A stretch of 64,000 bases of DNA, from the NCBI RefSeq assembly GCF_021390325.1, contig NZ_JAJUWU010000009.1, positions 174,311 to 238,310 of the forward strand, in the 5' to 3' direction. The DNA is from Jiella avicenniae (lineage in GTDB: Bacteria > Pseudomonadota > Alphaproteobacteria > Rhizobiales > Rhizobiaceae). The position numbers were made by a program, and so were the translations under genes. The notes under the pieces are model-generated. The model saw only the letters and a list, made by a program, of their open reading frames with translations, did not search any database and had not been told where the DNA came from. Positions 29,326 to 36,866 of the stretch are shown piece after piece; within the stretch, counting starts at the first letter, position 1; each line of letters starts with the position of its first letter.

Positions 29326-29520
29326 ATGCATCCGAACGAACATCGCCAGAGCGCCGAGATCCTGCAGTTTCCGACCGAGGCGCGCCGCACCGCCGTCGAG
29401 ATGTCCCGACGCTTTTCGAAGGATCGGCTTCCGGACTTCGTGGGCTTCGCCATGGGCGGCGCTTCCTATCACGAAGATGCGATCCGCGAGGAAGCCGAGC
29501 GCAACCGGCGCGGTCACTGA
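29326..29520 (+). CDS. gstI: DUF2735 protein, likely GstI-type glutamine synthetase translation inhibitor
   Basis: 64 residues: MHPNEHRQSAEILQFPTEA ... FVGFAMGGASYHEDAIREE. It matches DUF2735, a small family some members of which are named glutamine synthetase translation inhibitor. In Rhizobium leguminosarum gstI (63 codons) is divergent from glnII and lowers its translation when nitrogen is plentiful. Size and arrangement here are the same, which supports the assignment; the function is not shown by the sequence itself. ATG at 29326 is chosen over an in-frame ATG at 29263 because the conserved domain starts there and GGGAGAGGAA precedes it. Confidence 0.75.
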   Translation: MHPNEHRQSAEILQFPTEARRTAVEMSRRFSKDRLPDFVGFAMGGASYHEDAIREEAERNRRGH

Positions 29521-29688
29521 CGGCTTCGGGATGCTGGACGTCCCTCGGCGCCACGCCTCGACATCGCCTCGCTCGGGTGGCCGGACGGTACGTTCCGCCG
29601 AAAGCGTAGGCGTTGATCTCGTCGTGCCGGTGAACGGCGACGCGAATTGGGCCTTGCCAAGGGCGTCGGCGCGTCGCATCACCCGCGG

Positions 29689-30456
29689 ATGGCTGACATC
29701 CGATCCAACCGGCCGCGTCTCGACGCCTGTCTCGTCGAGCGGGGGCTCGTGCAGACGCGTTCGCGGGCGCGCGACGCCATCCAGCGCGGGCATGTGCGTG
29801 TTGACGGACGGGTCGAGACCAAAGCGAGTTTCGCCGTCGAGGCGGATGCCGAGATCTCTGTCGACGACCCGGCCCAGGCTTACGTTTCCCGGGCGGCGCT
29901 GAAGCTGAAGGCCGGCCTCGACCGGTTCGGCATCGATGCTAGGAGGCGGACGGCGCTCGATATCGGCGCCTCGACCGGAGGCTTCACCCAGTTGCTGCTG
30001 GAACGGGGAGCGGCGCATGTCGTCGCGATCGACGTCGGCCACGGCCAGATGCACCCCGCGATCGCCGCCGATTCCCGCGTCGGCGCCGTCGAGGGCCTGA
30101 ATGCGCGCGAGCTGACGCGGGAAGACATCGATGGCCGGACGTTCGACCTCCTCGTCGCCGACGTCAGCTTCATCTCGCTGACGCTCGTCCTGCCGCCGGC
30201 GCTCGAACTCGCGGAGCCGGGAACCGACGCCGTCTTCCTGGTCAAGCCGCAATTCGAGGCCGGCCGCGAGGCGATCGGCAAGGGTGGGCTCCTGCGCGAT
30301 CCCGAAACGGCCTTCGCCGTGGCCGAGCGCCTGCGGGACTGGCTCGGTGCCCAGCCCGGATGGCAGGCTCCGGGTCTGATCGACTCCCCGATCGCCGGCG
30401 GCGACGGCAATCGTGAATTCCTTCTCAACGGACGAAAGACCAGCTCTTGCGGGTGA
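29689..30456 (+). CDS. tlyA: TlyA-family rRNA (cytidine-2'-O)-methyltransferase
   Basis: 255 residues. The N-terminal S4 RNA-binding domain (RLDACLVERGLVQTRSRARD ... VRVDGR) is followed by an FtsJ-like methyltransferase domain: SAM loop ALDIGASTGGFTQLLL (about residues 89-104), then VVAIDVGHGQM, LLVADVSFISL and FLVKPQFEAGRE. Relatives methylate 16S and/or 23S rRNA at cytidine 2'-O. The stop codon overlaps the next gene, also an RNA methyltransferase, so the two are co-translated. No strong ribosome site is seen at ATG 29689, but the S4 domain begins within ten residues. Confidence 0.88.
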   Translation: MADIRSNRPRLDACLVERGLVQTRSRARDAIQRGHVRVDGRVETKASFAVEADAEISVDDPAQAYVSRAALKLKAGLDRFGIDARRRTALDIGASTGGFTQLLLERGAAHVVAIDVGHGQMHPAIAADSRVGAVEGLNARELTREDIDGRTFDLLVADVSFISLTLVLPPALELAEPGTDAVFLVKPQFEAGREAIGKGGLLRDPETAFAVAERLRDWLGAQPGWQAPGLIDSPIAGGDGNREFLLNGRKTSSCG

Positions 30457-31673
30457 CCATCGAAAGCCTCGGCGCCAAGGGCGACGGCATCGCGCAAGGG
30501 GCGAGGGGACAGCACTATCTGCCGTTCACGCTGCCGGGCGAGGTGGTCGAGACCGAGGCGGACGAGAGCCTGGTCGGACACGACTTCACGCTCGTCGAAG
30601 CCTCGCCGGAGCGCCGCGATGCGGCCTGTCCGCATTTCGGCGACTGCGGCGGCTGCGATCTCCAGCACGCGAGCGACGACCTTTATCACGACTTCAAGCG
30701 CGGGCTCGTGGTCCGCGCCCTGGAGCGGGAGGGCATCGAGGCGGCGGTGGCGCCCCTCGTTACCTGCCGCCCGCGCTCGCGCCGACGGGTCACGCTGACG
30801 GCGGCGAAAGCCGGCAATCGTGTCGTCCTCGGCTACAATGCGGCGCGCACCAATCGCGTCGTCGCGATCGAAACCTGCCCGATCGCCCATCCGGCGATCG
30901 AGAGAGCGCTGCCCTTTCTGCGGCGGCTGTCGTCGCTGCTGATCGACCGCAAGCGGCCGCTGAAGCTCGCCGTCACCGTGACCGGCGCCGGCCTCGACGT
31001 CGCCGTGAGCGATGCCGCTCTGCTTTCCGAGAAGCTCCGTCAGCCGGCGGTGACGATGGCGCTCGAAGCCGGCATCGCCCGTCTGAGCCTCGGCAGCGAG
31101 ATTATCGTCAAGGCAAGGCCGCCGCTCGTCGATTTTTCCGGCATCGCCGTCGAGCTTCCGCCCGGCGCCTTTCTGCAGGCGGTCGAGGGCACGGAAGACG
31201 CCATGGCCGATCTGGTGATGGGCCATCTGTCCGGCGGCAAGCGCGTCGCCGATCTGTTTTCCGGCTGTGGCACCTTCTCGCTGCGGCTTTCCCGGCGCGT
31301 GGCCGTCCACGCGGTCGAAAGCGACGCCGCGGCCCTTGCCGCCCAGGACCGGGCGCATCGGGCGGCGTCCGGGCTGAAGCCGCTGTCGACCGAGCGCCGC
31401 GACCTCTTCCGACGGCCGATCCCGGCGAAGGAGATGAAGGGCTTCGACGGCGTTCTCTTCGATCCGCCGCGGGCCGGGGCAGAGGGTGTCAGCCGCGAAC
31501 TGGCGGCCTCGGCCGTCAAGCGCGTCGCAGCCGTGTCATGCAACCCGGTCACTCTCGCGCGGGACCTGAAGATCCTTCTCGCCGGCGGCTATCGGCTGGT
31601 CTCGGTGACGCCGCTGGATCAGTTCCTCTGGTCCCGCCACGTCGAGGCGGTGGCGCTCCTGGAGCGAGGATGA
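30447..31673 (+). CDS. 23S rRNA (uracil-5-)-methyltransferase family protein (RlmD/RumA-like)
   Basis: 408 residues. An N-terminal TRAM-like domain (IESLGAKGDGIAQ ... YLPFTLPGEVVE) is followed by the Cys cluster ACPHFGDCGGCDLQH with a further Cys in IETCPIAHP, which would hold a 4Fe-4S cluster. The methyltransferase domain has DLFSGCGTFSL (SAM loop) and FDPPRAGAEG, and the catalytic Cys is in VAAVSCNPVTLARD. It should make 5-methyluridine in rRNA; the exact site is unknown. Start is TTG at 30447, ten bases before the end of tlyA; GTG at 30453 (GTGA overlap) is equally possible. Confidence 0.88.
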   Translation: MRVTIESLGAKGDGIAQGARGQHYLPFTLPGEVVETEADESLVGHDFTLVEASPERRDAACPHFGDCGGCDLQHASDDLYHDFKRGLVVRALEREGIEAAVAPLVTCRPRSRRRVTLTAAKAGNRVVLGYNAARTNRVVAIETCPIAHPAIERALPFLRRLSSLLIDRKRPLKLAVTVTGAGLDVAVSDAALLSEKLRQPAVTMALEAGIARLSLGSEIIVKARPPLVDFSGIAVELPPGAFLQAVEGTEDAMADLVMGHLSGGKRVADLFSGCGTFSLRLSRRVAVHAVESDAAALAAQDRAHRAASGLKPLSTERRDLFRRPIPAKEMKGFDGVLFDPPRAGAEGVSRELAASAVKRVAAVSCNPVTLARDLKILLAGGYRLVSVTPLDQFLWSRHVEAVALLERG

Positions 31674-31783
31674 TTGCACGGATGGTGGCGCAAGGCCGCT
31701 TGCCGTTCGGCGGCCGCCGTGCGAGCGAAGACCTTGGAACGCCATTCCTGCCAACAGCATTCCAGCGACGGGGCTGACGGATC

Positions 31784-32422
31784 TTGACCGAATATCTCGC
31801 ACAATACGGGTGCGGACTGCTTTTCGTCGTCGTCCTCCTGGAATCGACGGGGATGCCGCTTCCGGGCGAGAGCCTGGTCGTCGCGGGCGGGCTGCTCGCC
31901 GGCGACGGTTCGCTGAACATTCTTCTCGTCCTCGGCGCGGCCTTCTTCGGCTCGGTCATCGGCGACAATATCGGCTATCTCGTCGGACGGCGTTACGGAC
32001 GCGCCATCGTGGTCCGCTGGGGCGAGCGTTTCGGCCTCGGGGAAAAGCGCTTCAAGATGGTCGAGGAGCGGTTCGAGAACTACGGCTTCGTCGTCGTCCT
32101 CGTCGCCCGCTTCATCATCATCCTGAGGCAGCTCAACGGCTTCGTCGCCGGCACCATGCATATGAACTGGCCGGTCTTCCTGCTCTACAATTCGATCAGC
32201 GCTGCGGCCTGGTCGCTCGCCTATGGCGGTCTCGCCTTTCTTTTCGGCACGGCCTTCCAGACCTACTTCGCTGGCCACTCCACCTGGCCGCTCTACCTCG
32301 CCGCCGCCGCGATCTGCCTCGTCGGCTGCGTCGGCACATACAAGTTCCTGTTCAAAGTCGACGAGGAGCCCGACAGCGGCAAAGACGAAGCGGCCGAGGC
32401 CGGGGCCAGCCGGAAGCACTGA
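31784..32422 (+). CDS. DedA-family membrane protein
   Basis: 212 residues from a TTG start. It has four to six hydrophobic helices, the N-terminal E-x-T-G-x-P-L-P-G-E motif (ESTGMPLPGESLVV), GDNIGYLVGRRYG after the second helix, and the signature VARFIIILRQLNGFVAGTMHMNW, which fits F/Y-x-R-x6-G better than the DedA copy at 6.3 kb does. The last 30 residues are acidic and cytosolic. Such proteins move lipid carriers or phospholipids across the inner membrane. Confidence 0.88.
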   Translation: MTEYLAQYGCGLLFVVVLLESTGMPLPGESLVVAGGLLAGDGSLNILLVLGAAFFGSVIGDNIGYLVGRRYGRAIVVRWGERFGLGEKRFKMVEERFENYGFVVVLVARFIIILRQLNGFVAGTMHMNWPVFLLYNSISAAAWSLAYGGLAFLFGTAFQTYFAGHSTWPLYLAAAAICLVGCVGTYKFLFKVDEEPDSGKDEAAEAGASRKH

Positions 32423-32438
32423 CCCGTCGGGGCAGGCC

Positions 32439-32465
32439 GGAGCGGCCATGTGGCCCGGCCGCTCC
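32439..32465. terminator. Stem-loop between convergent DedA and cation-transporter genes
   Basis: A perfect 9-bp stem (32439-32447 with 32457-32465) and a 9-base loop in the 60-base gap between two convergent stops. No long T-run follows on either strand, so it may be a weak bidirectional terminator. Confidence 0.55.
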
Positions 32466-32482
32466 AAACGCATCGCCTGCCG

Positions 32483-33178
32483 TTACCTCGCCGCCGCCGC
32501 GTTGCGGCCGTCGCCGCCCTCATATTCGCGCCACGCCTGGCGCAGGATCTGGACGGAGGAGGTGAGGAAGACGCCAGCCATGATCGCCGCCACGGCGAGG
32601 TCCGGCCAGGGGCTCGCCGTCGCGAATACCAGAAGCCCGGCGCCCATCACCGCGACGTTGCCGATCGCGTCGTTGCGCGAGCAGAGCCAGACCGATCGCA
32701 CGTTCGCGTCGCCGTCCTTGTAGCGCATGAGGAGGAGGACGCTTACGAGATTGGCGGCGAGCGCGAGGAAGCCGATCGCACCCATCAGCCCCGCGCTCGG
32801 AAGGCCGAGAACCAGCGTGTGGTAAAGCGTCGAGCCGAACACCCAGATCGCCATCAGGCAAAGCGATGCGCCCTTGAACAGGGCCGCCGAAGCGCGGGTC
32901 TTCAGCGAGGCCCCGATCACCGCGAGGCTGAGGCCGTAGGTGACGGTGTCGCCGAGGAAATCCAGGGCATCGGCCTTGAGGGCCTGCGAGCCGGCGAGTT
33001 CGCCGGCGATCATCTCGGTCAGGAACATGACGCCGTTGAGCGCGATCACCGTCCAGAGGATCGCCTTGTAGCGCGCATCGACGCCGTCGAAGACGGGGAC
33101 GCCCTCGTGACAGCCGCAGCCTTCCTTCGTCTCGTGGTCGTGCCCTGATGGCGCGGTGCGGCAGCAATCGTCGGTCAT
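32483..33178 (-). CDS. Cation diffusion facilitator-type metal transporter, short form
   Basis: 231 residues, five to six hydrophobic helices. The N-terminal tail is Cys/His-rich (DDCCRTAPSGHDHETKEGCGCHEG), a likely metal-binding tail. The motifs SQALKADALDFLGDTVTYG (helix 2, DFLGD) and SRNDAIGNVAVMGAG (helix 5, NDAIGN) give the usual Asp/Asn metal site of the CDF family. The cytosolic C-terminal ferredoxin-like domain is missing; the protein ends soon after helix 6. It probably exports a divalent metal such as zinc, cadmium or cobalt. Divergent from a MerR gene whose operator lies in its promoter. Confidence 0.85.
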   Translation of the reverse strand: MTDDCCRTAPSGHDHETKEGCGCHEGVPVFDGVDARYKAILWTVIALNGVMFLTEMIAGELAGSQALKADALDFLGDTVTYGLSLAVIGASLKTRASAALFKGASLCLMAIWVFGSTLYHTLVLGLPSAGLMGAIGFLALAANLVSVLLLMRYKDGDANVRSVWLCSRNDAIGNVAVMGAGLLVFATASPWPDLAVAAIMAGVFLTSSVQILRQAWREYEGGDGRNAAAAR

Positions 33179-33207
33179 TTCGGACTCCTTTCGTTTTACC
33201 GACGACC

Positions 33208-33238
33208 CGTCTACGATCTCTAGCGACTAGAGGTTCAA
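33208..33238 (-). promoter_or_regulatory. MerR-type operator and promoter of the metal transporter
   Basis: On the minus strand TTGAAC (33238-33233) and TAGACG (33213-33208) are 19 bases apart, the overlong spacer typical of promoters activated by MerR regulators. The spacer contains the perfect 15-base dyad CTCTAGTCGCTAGAG (33218-33232), close to known MerR-family metal sites. It sits 16 bases from the divergent merR-type start, so it may also serve autoregulation. Confidence 0.75.
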
Positions 33239-33247
33239 GAGGAAGAG

Positions 33248-33667
33248 ATGGCATTTTCGATTGGAGAGCTCTCACGCCGCGCCGGCGTGAAGGTGCCGAC
33301 GATCCGCTATTACGAAGCCGCGGGGCTGATGCCGCCGGCGCCGCGCAGCGACGGCGGTCAGCGCCGTTATGGCCGGGCCGATGCGGAACGGCTGACATTC
33401 ATCCGTCATGCTCGGGAACTCGGCTTCGAGCCGGAGGCGATCCGGGAATTGCTCGACCTCACGGCGCATCCGGAACAGTCCTGCGCGACGATCGACGCCA
33501 TCGCCGCACGACACCTGCGCGAGGTCGAACGCCGCATCGCCAGCCTCGGCAGGCTTCGCGACGAACTCGCGCGGATGATCGGCGAATGCGGTCATGGCCG
33601 GATCGGCGACTGCCGGGTCGTCGAAACGCTTGCCGACCACGCTCATTGTGCCGGCGAGCATCCCTGA
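33248..33667 (+). CDS. MerR-family metal-responsive regulator
   Basis: 139 residues. The N-terminal helix-turn-helix and wing (FSIGELSRRAGVKVPTIRYYEAAGL ... GQRRYG) are classic MerR. A dimerisation helix follows. Near the C-terminus Cys residues lie in EQSCATIDA (about residue 78), GECGHG and GDCRVVETLADHAHC, so a thiol/His metal site of the ZntR/CadR type is likely. It is divergent from the cation transporter and probably activates it when a metal is in excess. The metal cannot be told. Confidence 0.88.
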   Translation: MAFSIGELSRRAGVKVPTIRYYEAAGLMPPAPRSDGGQRRYGRADAERLTFIRHARELGFEPEAIRELLDLTAHPEQSCATIDAIAARHLREVERRIASLGRLRDELARMIGECGHGRIGDCRVVETLADHAHCAGEHP

Positions 33668-33728
33668 CGCCGCGTCGGCAACGACTTCATCCGGATCGGG
33701 GCGATTCGATCCGAGCCTTGGGCCGCGC

Positions 33729-34643
33729 TCAGTCCCTTGCCAGCACGCCGCATTCCCAGCCGAGCATCGCCCGCTTGCGGGTGATTCCCCAGTGATAGCC
33801 GGTCAGCGCGCCGCTCTTGCCGAGCACCCGGTGGCAGGGGACGACGAAGGAAACCGGGTTTCGCCCGACCGCGGCGCCGACCGCGCGGGCCGCCTTGGGC
33901 GAGCCGATCCTGTCGGCGATCGTCGAATAGGTCGTGGCGCGGCCGAAGGGGATTTCGAGCAGGCTCTGCCAGACCCGGATCTCGAAGTCGGTGCCGATCA
34001 GCACGACCTTCAGCGGCCGCTCCGCCTCCCAACGGTCGGGATCGAAGATGCGTCTGGCATAGGGCGCCGTGCGCGAGGCGTCGGCCATGAAGCGGGCCCG
34101 CGGCCAGCGACGCCGCATGTCGTCGAGCGCCGTCGCCTCGCCGCCGTCCGTCGGATCGGCAAAGCCGATGCCGGCGAGGCCGCGGTCGGTGGCCACCACG
34201 ATCGACAGCCCGAAGGGCGAGGGGTGAAAGCCGTAGAAGAGATCGATGCCGTCGCCGCGCGCCTTGTAGTCGCCCGGCGAGAGCGCCTCGTGCTTGACGA
34301 ACAGATCGTGCAGCCGCGAGGGGCCGGAGAAGCCGACCTCGTAGGCGGCGTCGAGCAGCGAAGCGCCGTCGTCGAGGAGGCGGCGGGCATGATCGAGTGT
34401 GACGGCCTGGAGAAACGCCTTCGGCGTCAGCCCCGCCCAGCGCTTCAGAAGCGAGGTCAGCGTCTCTTCCGAGCGGCCGACCGCCTCGGCGATCTCGGCG
34501 AGATTCGGCTGGCTGCGATATTCGGTGGCGATGAACTCGATCATCCGGCGGACGGTCTCGTAGTCGGTCAAGGCAGCACGTCCGGTCGGCATGATCTGGG
34601 GCAGGGGAACGGCGTCGAGATGGGCATGAGCGAATGACAGCAT
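33729..34643 (-). CDS. ada: Ada-type protein: AraC DNA-binding plus O6-alkylguanine-DNA methyltransferase
   Basis: 304 residues. An AraC-type helix-turn-helix region (about 35-130, with LAEIAEAVGRSEETL and AAYEVGFSGPSRLHDLF) is joined to a methyltransferase domain with the active site VVPCHRV (Cys near residue 269) and the preceding VGAAVGRNP segment. It repairs O6-methylguanine by suicide transfer and may regulate its own gene. The N-terminal Ada domain that senses methylphosphotriesters (CxxC/C zinc site) is absent. ATG at 34643 follows AAGGAGATCCCGCC; an in-frame ATG at 34715 adds 24 residues. Confidence 0.88.
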   Translation of the reverse strand: MLSFAHAHLDAVPLPQIMPTGRAALTDYETVRRMIEFIATEYRSQPNLAEIAEAVGRSEETLTSLLKRWAGLTPKAFLQAVTLDHARRLLDDGASLLDAAYEVGFSGPSRLHDLFVKHEALSPGDYKARGDGIDLFYGFHPSPFGLSIVVATDRGLAGIGFADPTDGGEATALDDMRRRWPRARFMADASRTAPYARRIFDPDRWEAERPLKVVLIGTDFEIRVWQSLLEIPFGRATTYSTIADRIGSPKAARAVGAAVGRNPVSFVVPCHRVLGKSGALTGYHWGITRKRAMLGWECGVLARD

Positions 34644-34711
34644 GGCGGGATCTCCTTCGAGACCATCAGTGCATGGAGTGAAGACATGCCGCCACCCGAT
34701 TTCCGGATGCC

Positions 34712-34978
34712 TCAAGATTCGTCGTCGTTCAGATCCGCCATCAGGGACTCGATCGTTGCGAAGGACTTCGTTTCTCCGCGTTCGGCGGCGGCCAATGCTT
34801 CCCGCGTTTCCGCATTCGGTACACGCACATCGAATGGCAAGGCCTGGTCGGCGGCGACACGGACCAGCATGAGCCGGATCGCGTCGGACACCGAGAGACC
34901 CATCTGCGACAGGACGGCGCTCGCCTGCTTTTTCAGATCAGGGTCGACACGCGCGCGGACGACTTCAGAAGCCGCCAT
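34712..34978 (-). CDS. RelB/DinJ-family antitoxin
   Basis: 88 residues. The N-terminal half is a ribbon-helix-helix (VVRARVDPDLKKQASAVLSQMGLSVSDAIRLML), typical of RelB/DinJ antitoxins; the C-terminal half is charged and probably wraps a toxin. AAGGAGGGG lies 7 bases before ATG 34978, so that is preferred to ATG 34984. No toxin follows on this strand: the next gene is ada. The likely partner YafQ gene is 217 bases away and points the other way. A strong palindrome lies in front of it. Confidence 0.82.
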   Translation of the reverse strand: MAASEVVRARVDPDLKKQASAVLSQMGLSVSDAIRLMLVRVAADQALPFDVRVPNAETREALAAAERGETKSFATIESLMADLNDDES

Positions 34979-35007
34979 GGCCATCCCCTCCTTGAGTGAG
35001 AGTTAAG

Positions 35008-35024
35008 GCTACAATGTAGCTACA
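35008..35024. promoter_or_regulatory. Palindrome between divergent antitoxin and toxin genes
   Basis: GCTACAATGTAGC (35008-35020) and TGTAGCTACA (35015-35024) are two overlapping perfect palindromes, 24 bases upstream of the longer antitoxin start. RelB-type antitoxins repress their own promoters through such sites. It is the best operator candidate for the pair. Confidence 0.55.
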
Positions 35025-35195
35025 AGATAGTCGGTTGCGCGTCGCCAGATGTCAATGTCCATGAGGCGGTCCATCGTCCCAGGCGCAACGCTCACGTCGC
35101 CGAAATCCACTTGAGATCGAATCATGGTCCGACGATGCTGATGAGCGACGGGTGGAATTCATTCGCATGTCGAGGTTGTCGGCGGAGGCAATGGG

Positions 35196-35471
35196 GTGGC
35201 AAGCGCGATACGGAGAACCTCCGGGTTCCGGCGTGATTACAAACGCGAGAAGAGGGCGAACCCGTCCCTCGACGAATTGCTCGTCCCGATCCTCACGATG
35301 CTTCTCGCGGGTGAAAAGCTGCCGGTGCGCAATAAGGATCATCCGTTGAGCGGGAATTGGAGCGGCTACCGCGACTGCCATCTCAAGCCGGATCTCGTCC
35401 TGATCTACAAGCGTGATGAAGACGATTTGGTGCTCGTTCGCCTCGGCTCCCACGCCGAACTCTTCGATTGA
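35196..35471 (+). CDS. YafQ-family mRNA interferase toxin
   Basis: 91 residues. It matches YafQ along its whole length (RRTSGFRRDYKREK ... YRDCHLKPDLVLIYKR ... RLGSHAELF). Residues aligned with the E. coli YafQ catalytic set are kept: His49, His62, Asp66, His86 and Phe90; the Trp after the Asp is replaced by Leu67. The enzyme cuts ribosome-bound mRNA. GTG at 35196 follows GGAGG at 8 bases. There is no antitoxin gene directly upstream on the same strand, where one would normally be; a RelB/DinJ gene is divergent. Confidence 0.8.
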   Translation: MASAIRRTSGFRRDYKREKRANPSLDELLVPILTMLLAGEKLPVRNKDHPLSGNWSGYRDCHLKPDLVLIYKRDEDDLVLVRLGSHAELFD

Positions 35472-35509
35472 GTTACCGCGGCATCTGCCACTCTGAGCAA
35501 TCGTCCAGT

Positions 35510-36052
35510 CTAGCCCCGCCTCGCCCGAACCAGCGCGTCCTGAAAAGCCTCGGCGAAACTGTGCTTGTCGTCGGGATTGAGGAAGCTGCCGATCTCGGTG
35601 GAGCCGTCGCGCGAATCGACGCTCATGCGGGTGATCCCGATTTCCTCGTGGCGGGCGACCGAGAACCGCGCGAAGAACGGGTTGTGATGGGCTTCGCGCA
35701 CGATTCCCTTCGGCGAGGTCTTGCGGATGGCGCAATCGCTGCGGGTGACCATCACCTCCTCGCGAGCCCTGGCGGACCGGTAGCTCGCCGAAAAGGCCCA
35801 CCAGACGATCAGAACGTCGAGGCCGAAGAAGCCGACCACCGGCCAGGCGCCGTTGGCGAGGAACAGGATCCCGGTGACCAGGCTGACGATGCAGAAGAAG
35901 CCCATCATCACCGTGAAACCGCGCCGCCCCAGCGAGCGGTAGGGCGTCAACAGGGCCTGGAAGATCGGCCGTTCCGAGGCAGGGGACGTCGCTTCGTCGC
36001 GCGGATCGGCCCCGGCGTTCCGAATGAAGTCTCGATCGTCGTTGGCATCCAT
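35510..36052 (-). CDS. DUF2244 membrane protein
   Basis: 180 residues. Two hydrophobic helices near residues 45-90 (FTVMMGFFCIVSLVTGILFLAN and VVGFFGLDVLIVWWAF, with a few residues between), then a cytosolic C-terminal domain (CAIRKTSPKGIVREAHHNPFFARF). This is the DUF2244 layout, common in alphaproteobacteria and often next to nth, as it is here (divergent, 22 bases between the starts). Function unknown. Confidence 0.85.
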   Translation of the reverse strand: MDANDDRDFIRNAGADPRDEATSPASERPIFQALLTPYRSLGRRGFTVMMGFFCIVSLVTGILFLANGAWPVVGFFGLDVLIVWWAFSASYRSARAREEVMVTRSDCAIRKTSPKGIVREAHHNPFFARFSVARHEEIGITRMSVDSRDGSTEIGSFLNPDDKHSFAEAFQDALVRARRG

Positions 36053-36074
36053 CGGCCGGGCTCGCTATAGGGCG

Positions 36075-36866
36075 ATGATGAGCGAAAAGATTGACAAGCC
36101 GGCCCCGAGGGTCAAGCGCGACGGCGCAAAGGCCGCAGCGAAGAGCGCGAAAGGCCGCTTGGCCGCGCGACCGCCGAAGATCCCCTATTCGGCCGACGAG
36201 ATCGGCGAGATCTTCCGGCGCTTCGCGGTGCAGCGGCCGGAGCCGGAGTCGGAACTCGAACACACCAACCCGTTCACGCTGCTGGTCGCGGTGGTGCTTT
36301 CGGCGCAGGCGACGGATGCCGGGGTCAACAAGGCGACGCGGGCGCTGTTTGCCGCCGCCGACACGCCGGCCGCCATGGCCGCGCTCGGCGAGGCGGCGAT
36401 CCGCGAGCACATCAAGACCATCGGCCTCTTCCGCAACAAGGCGAAGAACGTCGCGGCGCTGTCCGAGGCGCTGCTCGAGCGCCATGGCGGGAAGGTGCCG
36501 AACGACCGGGCGGCGCTGGAAGCGCTGCCGGGCGTCGGGCGAAAGACCGCCAACGTCGTCCTCAACGTCGCCTTCGGCGAAGAGACGCTGGCCGTCGACA
36601 CCCACATCTTCCGGATCGGCAACCGGCTGCATCTGGCGCCGGGAAAGACACCAGACGAGGTCGAGCAGAACCTTTTGAGGGTCATCCCGCAACCCTACCG
36701 CCGCCACGCCCATCACTGGCTGATCCTGCACGGGCGCTACGTCTGCAAGGCGCGCAAGCCGGACTGCGGGATCTGCGTCATTGCCGACCTCTGCAGGGCC
36801 GAGGTGAAGACGACCGACGTTCCGGCCGAACTCAGGCCCCTGCCGCCCGGTCCGCCGGCAGTCTGA
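36075..36866 (+). CDS. nth: Endonuclease III
   Basis: 263 residues. A base-excision repair DNA glycosylase/AP lyase for oxidised pyrimidines. Helix-hairpin-helix LPGVGRKTANVV with catalytic Lys near residue 157, catalytic Asp in AVDTHIFR near 175, and a 4Fe-4S cluster motif C-x6-C-x2-C-x5-C at about 224-240 (CKARKPDCGICVIADLC). The first 30 residues are a Lys/Ala-rich extension. ATGs at 36075 and 36078 are both possible. The 3' end overlaps the convergent EI24 gene by 35 bases. Confidence 0.95.
   Translation: MMSEKIDKPAPRVKRDGAKAAAKSAKGRLAARPPKIPYSADEIGEIFRRFAVQRPEPESELEHTNPFTLLVAVVLSAQATDAGVNKATRALFAAADTPAAMAALGEAAIREHIKTIGLFRNKAKNVAALSEALLERHGGKVPNDRAALEALPGVGRKTANVVLNVAFGEETLAVDTHIFRIGNRLHLAPGKTPDEVEQNLLRVIPQPYRRHAHHWLILHGRYVCKARKPDCGICVIADLCRAEVKTTDVPAELRPLPPGPPAV

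Noticed and set aside
35052..36731. Long minus-strand frame across DUF2244 and nth
   Set aside because: The frame runs antisense to nth and in a different frame from the DUF2244 gene; composition is that of a shadow.
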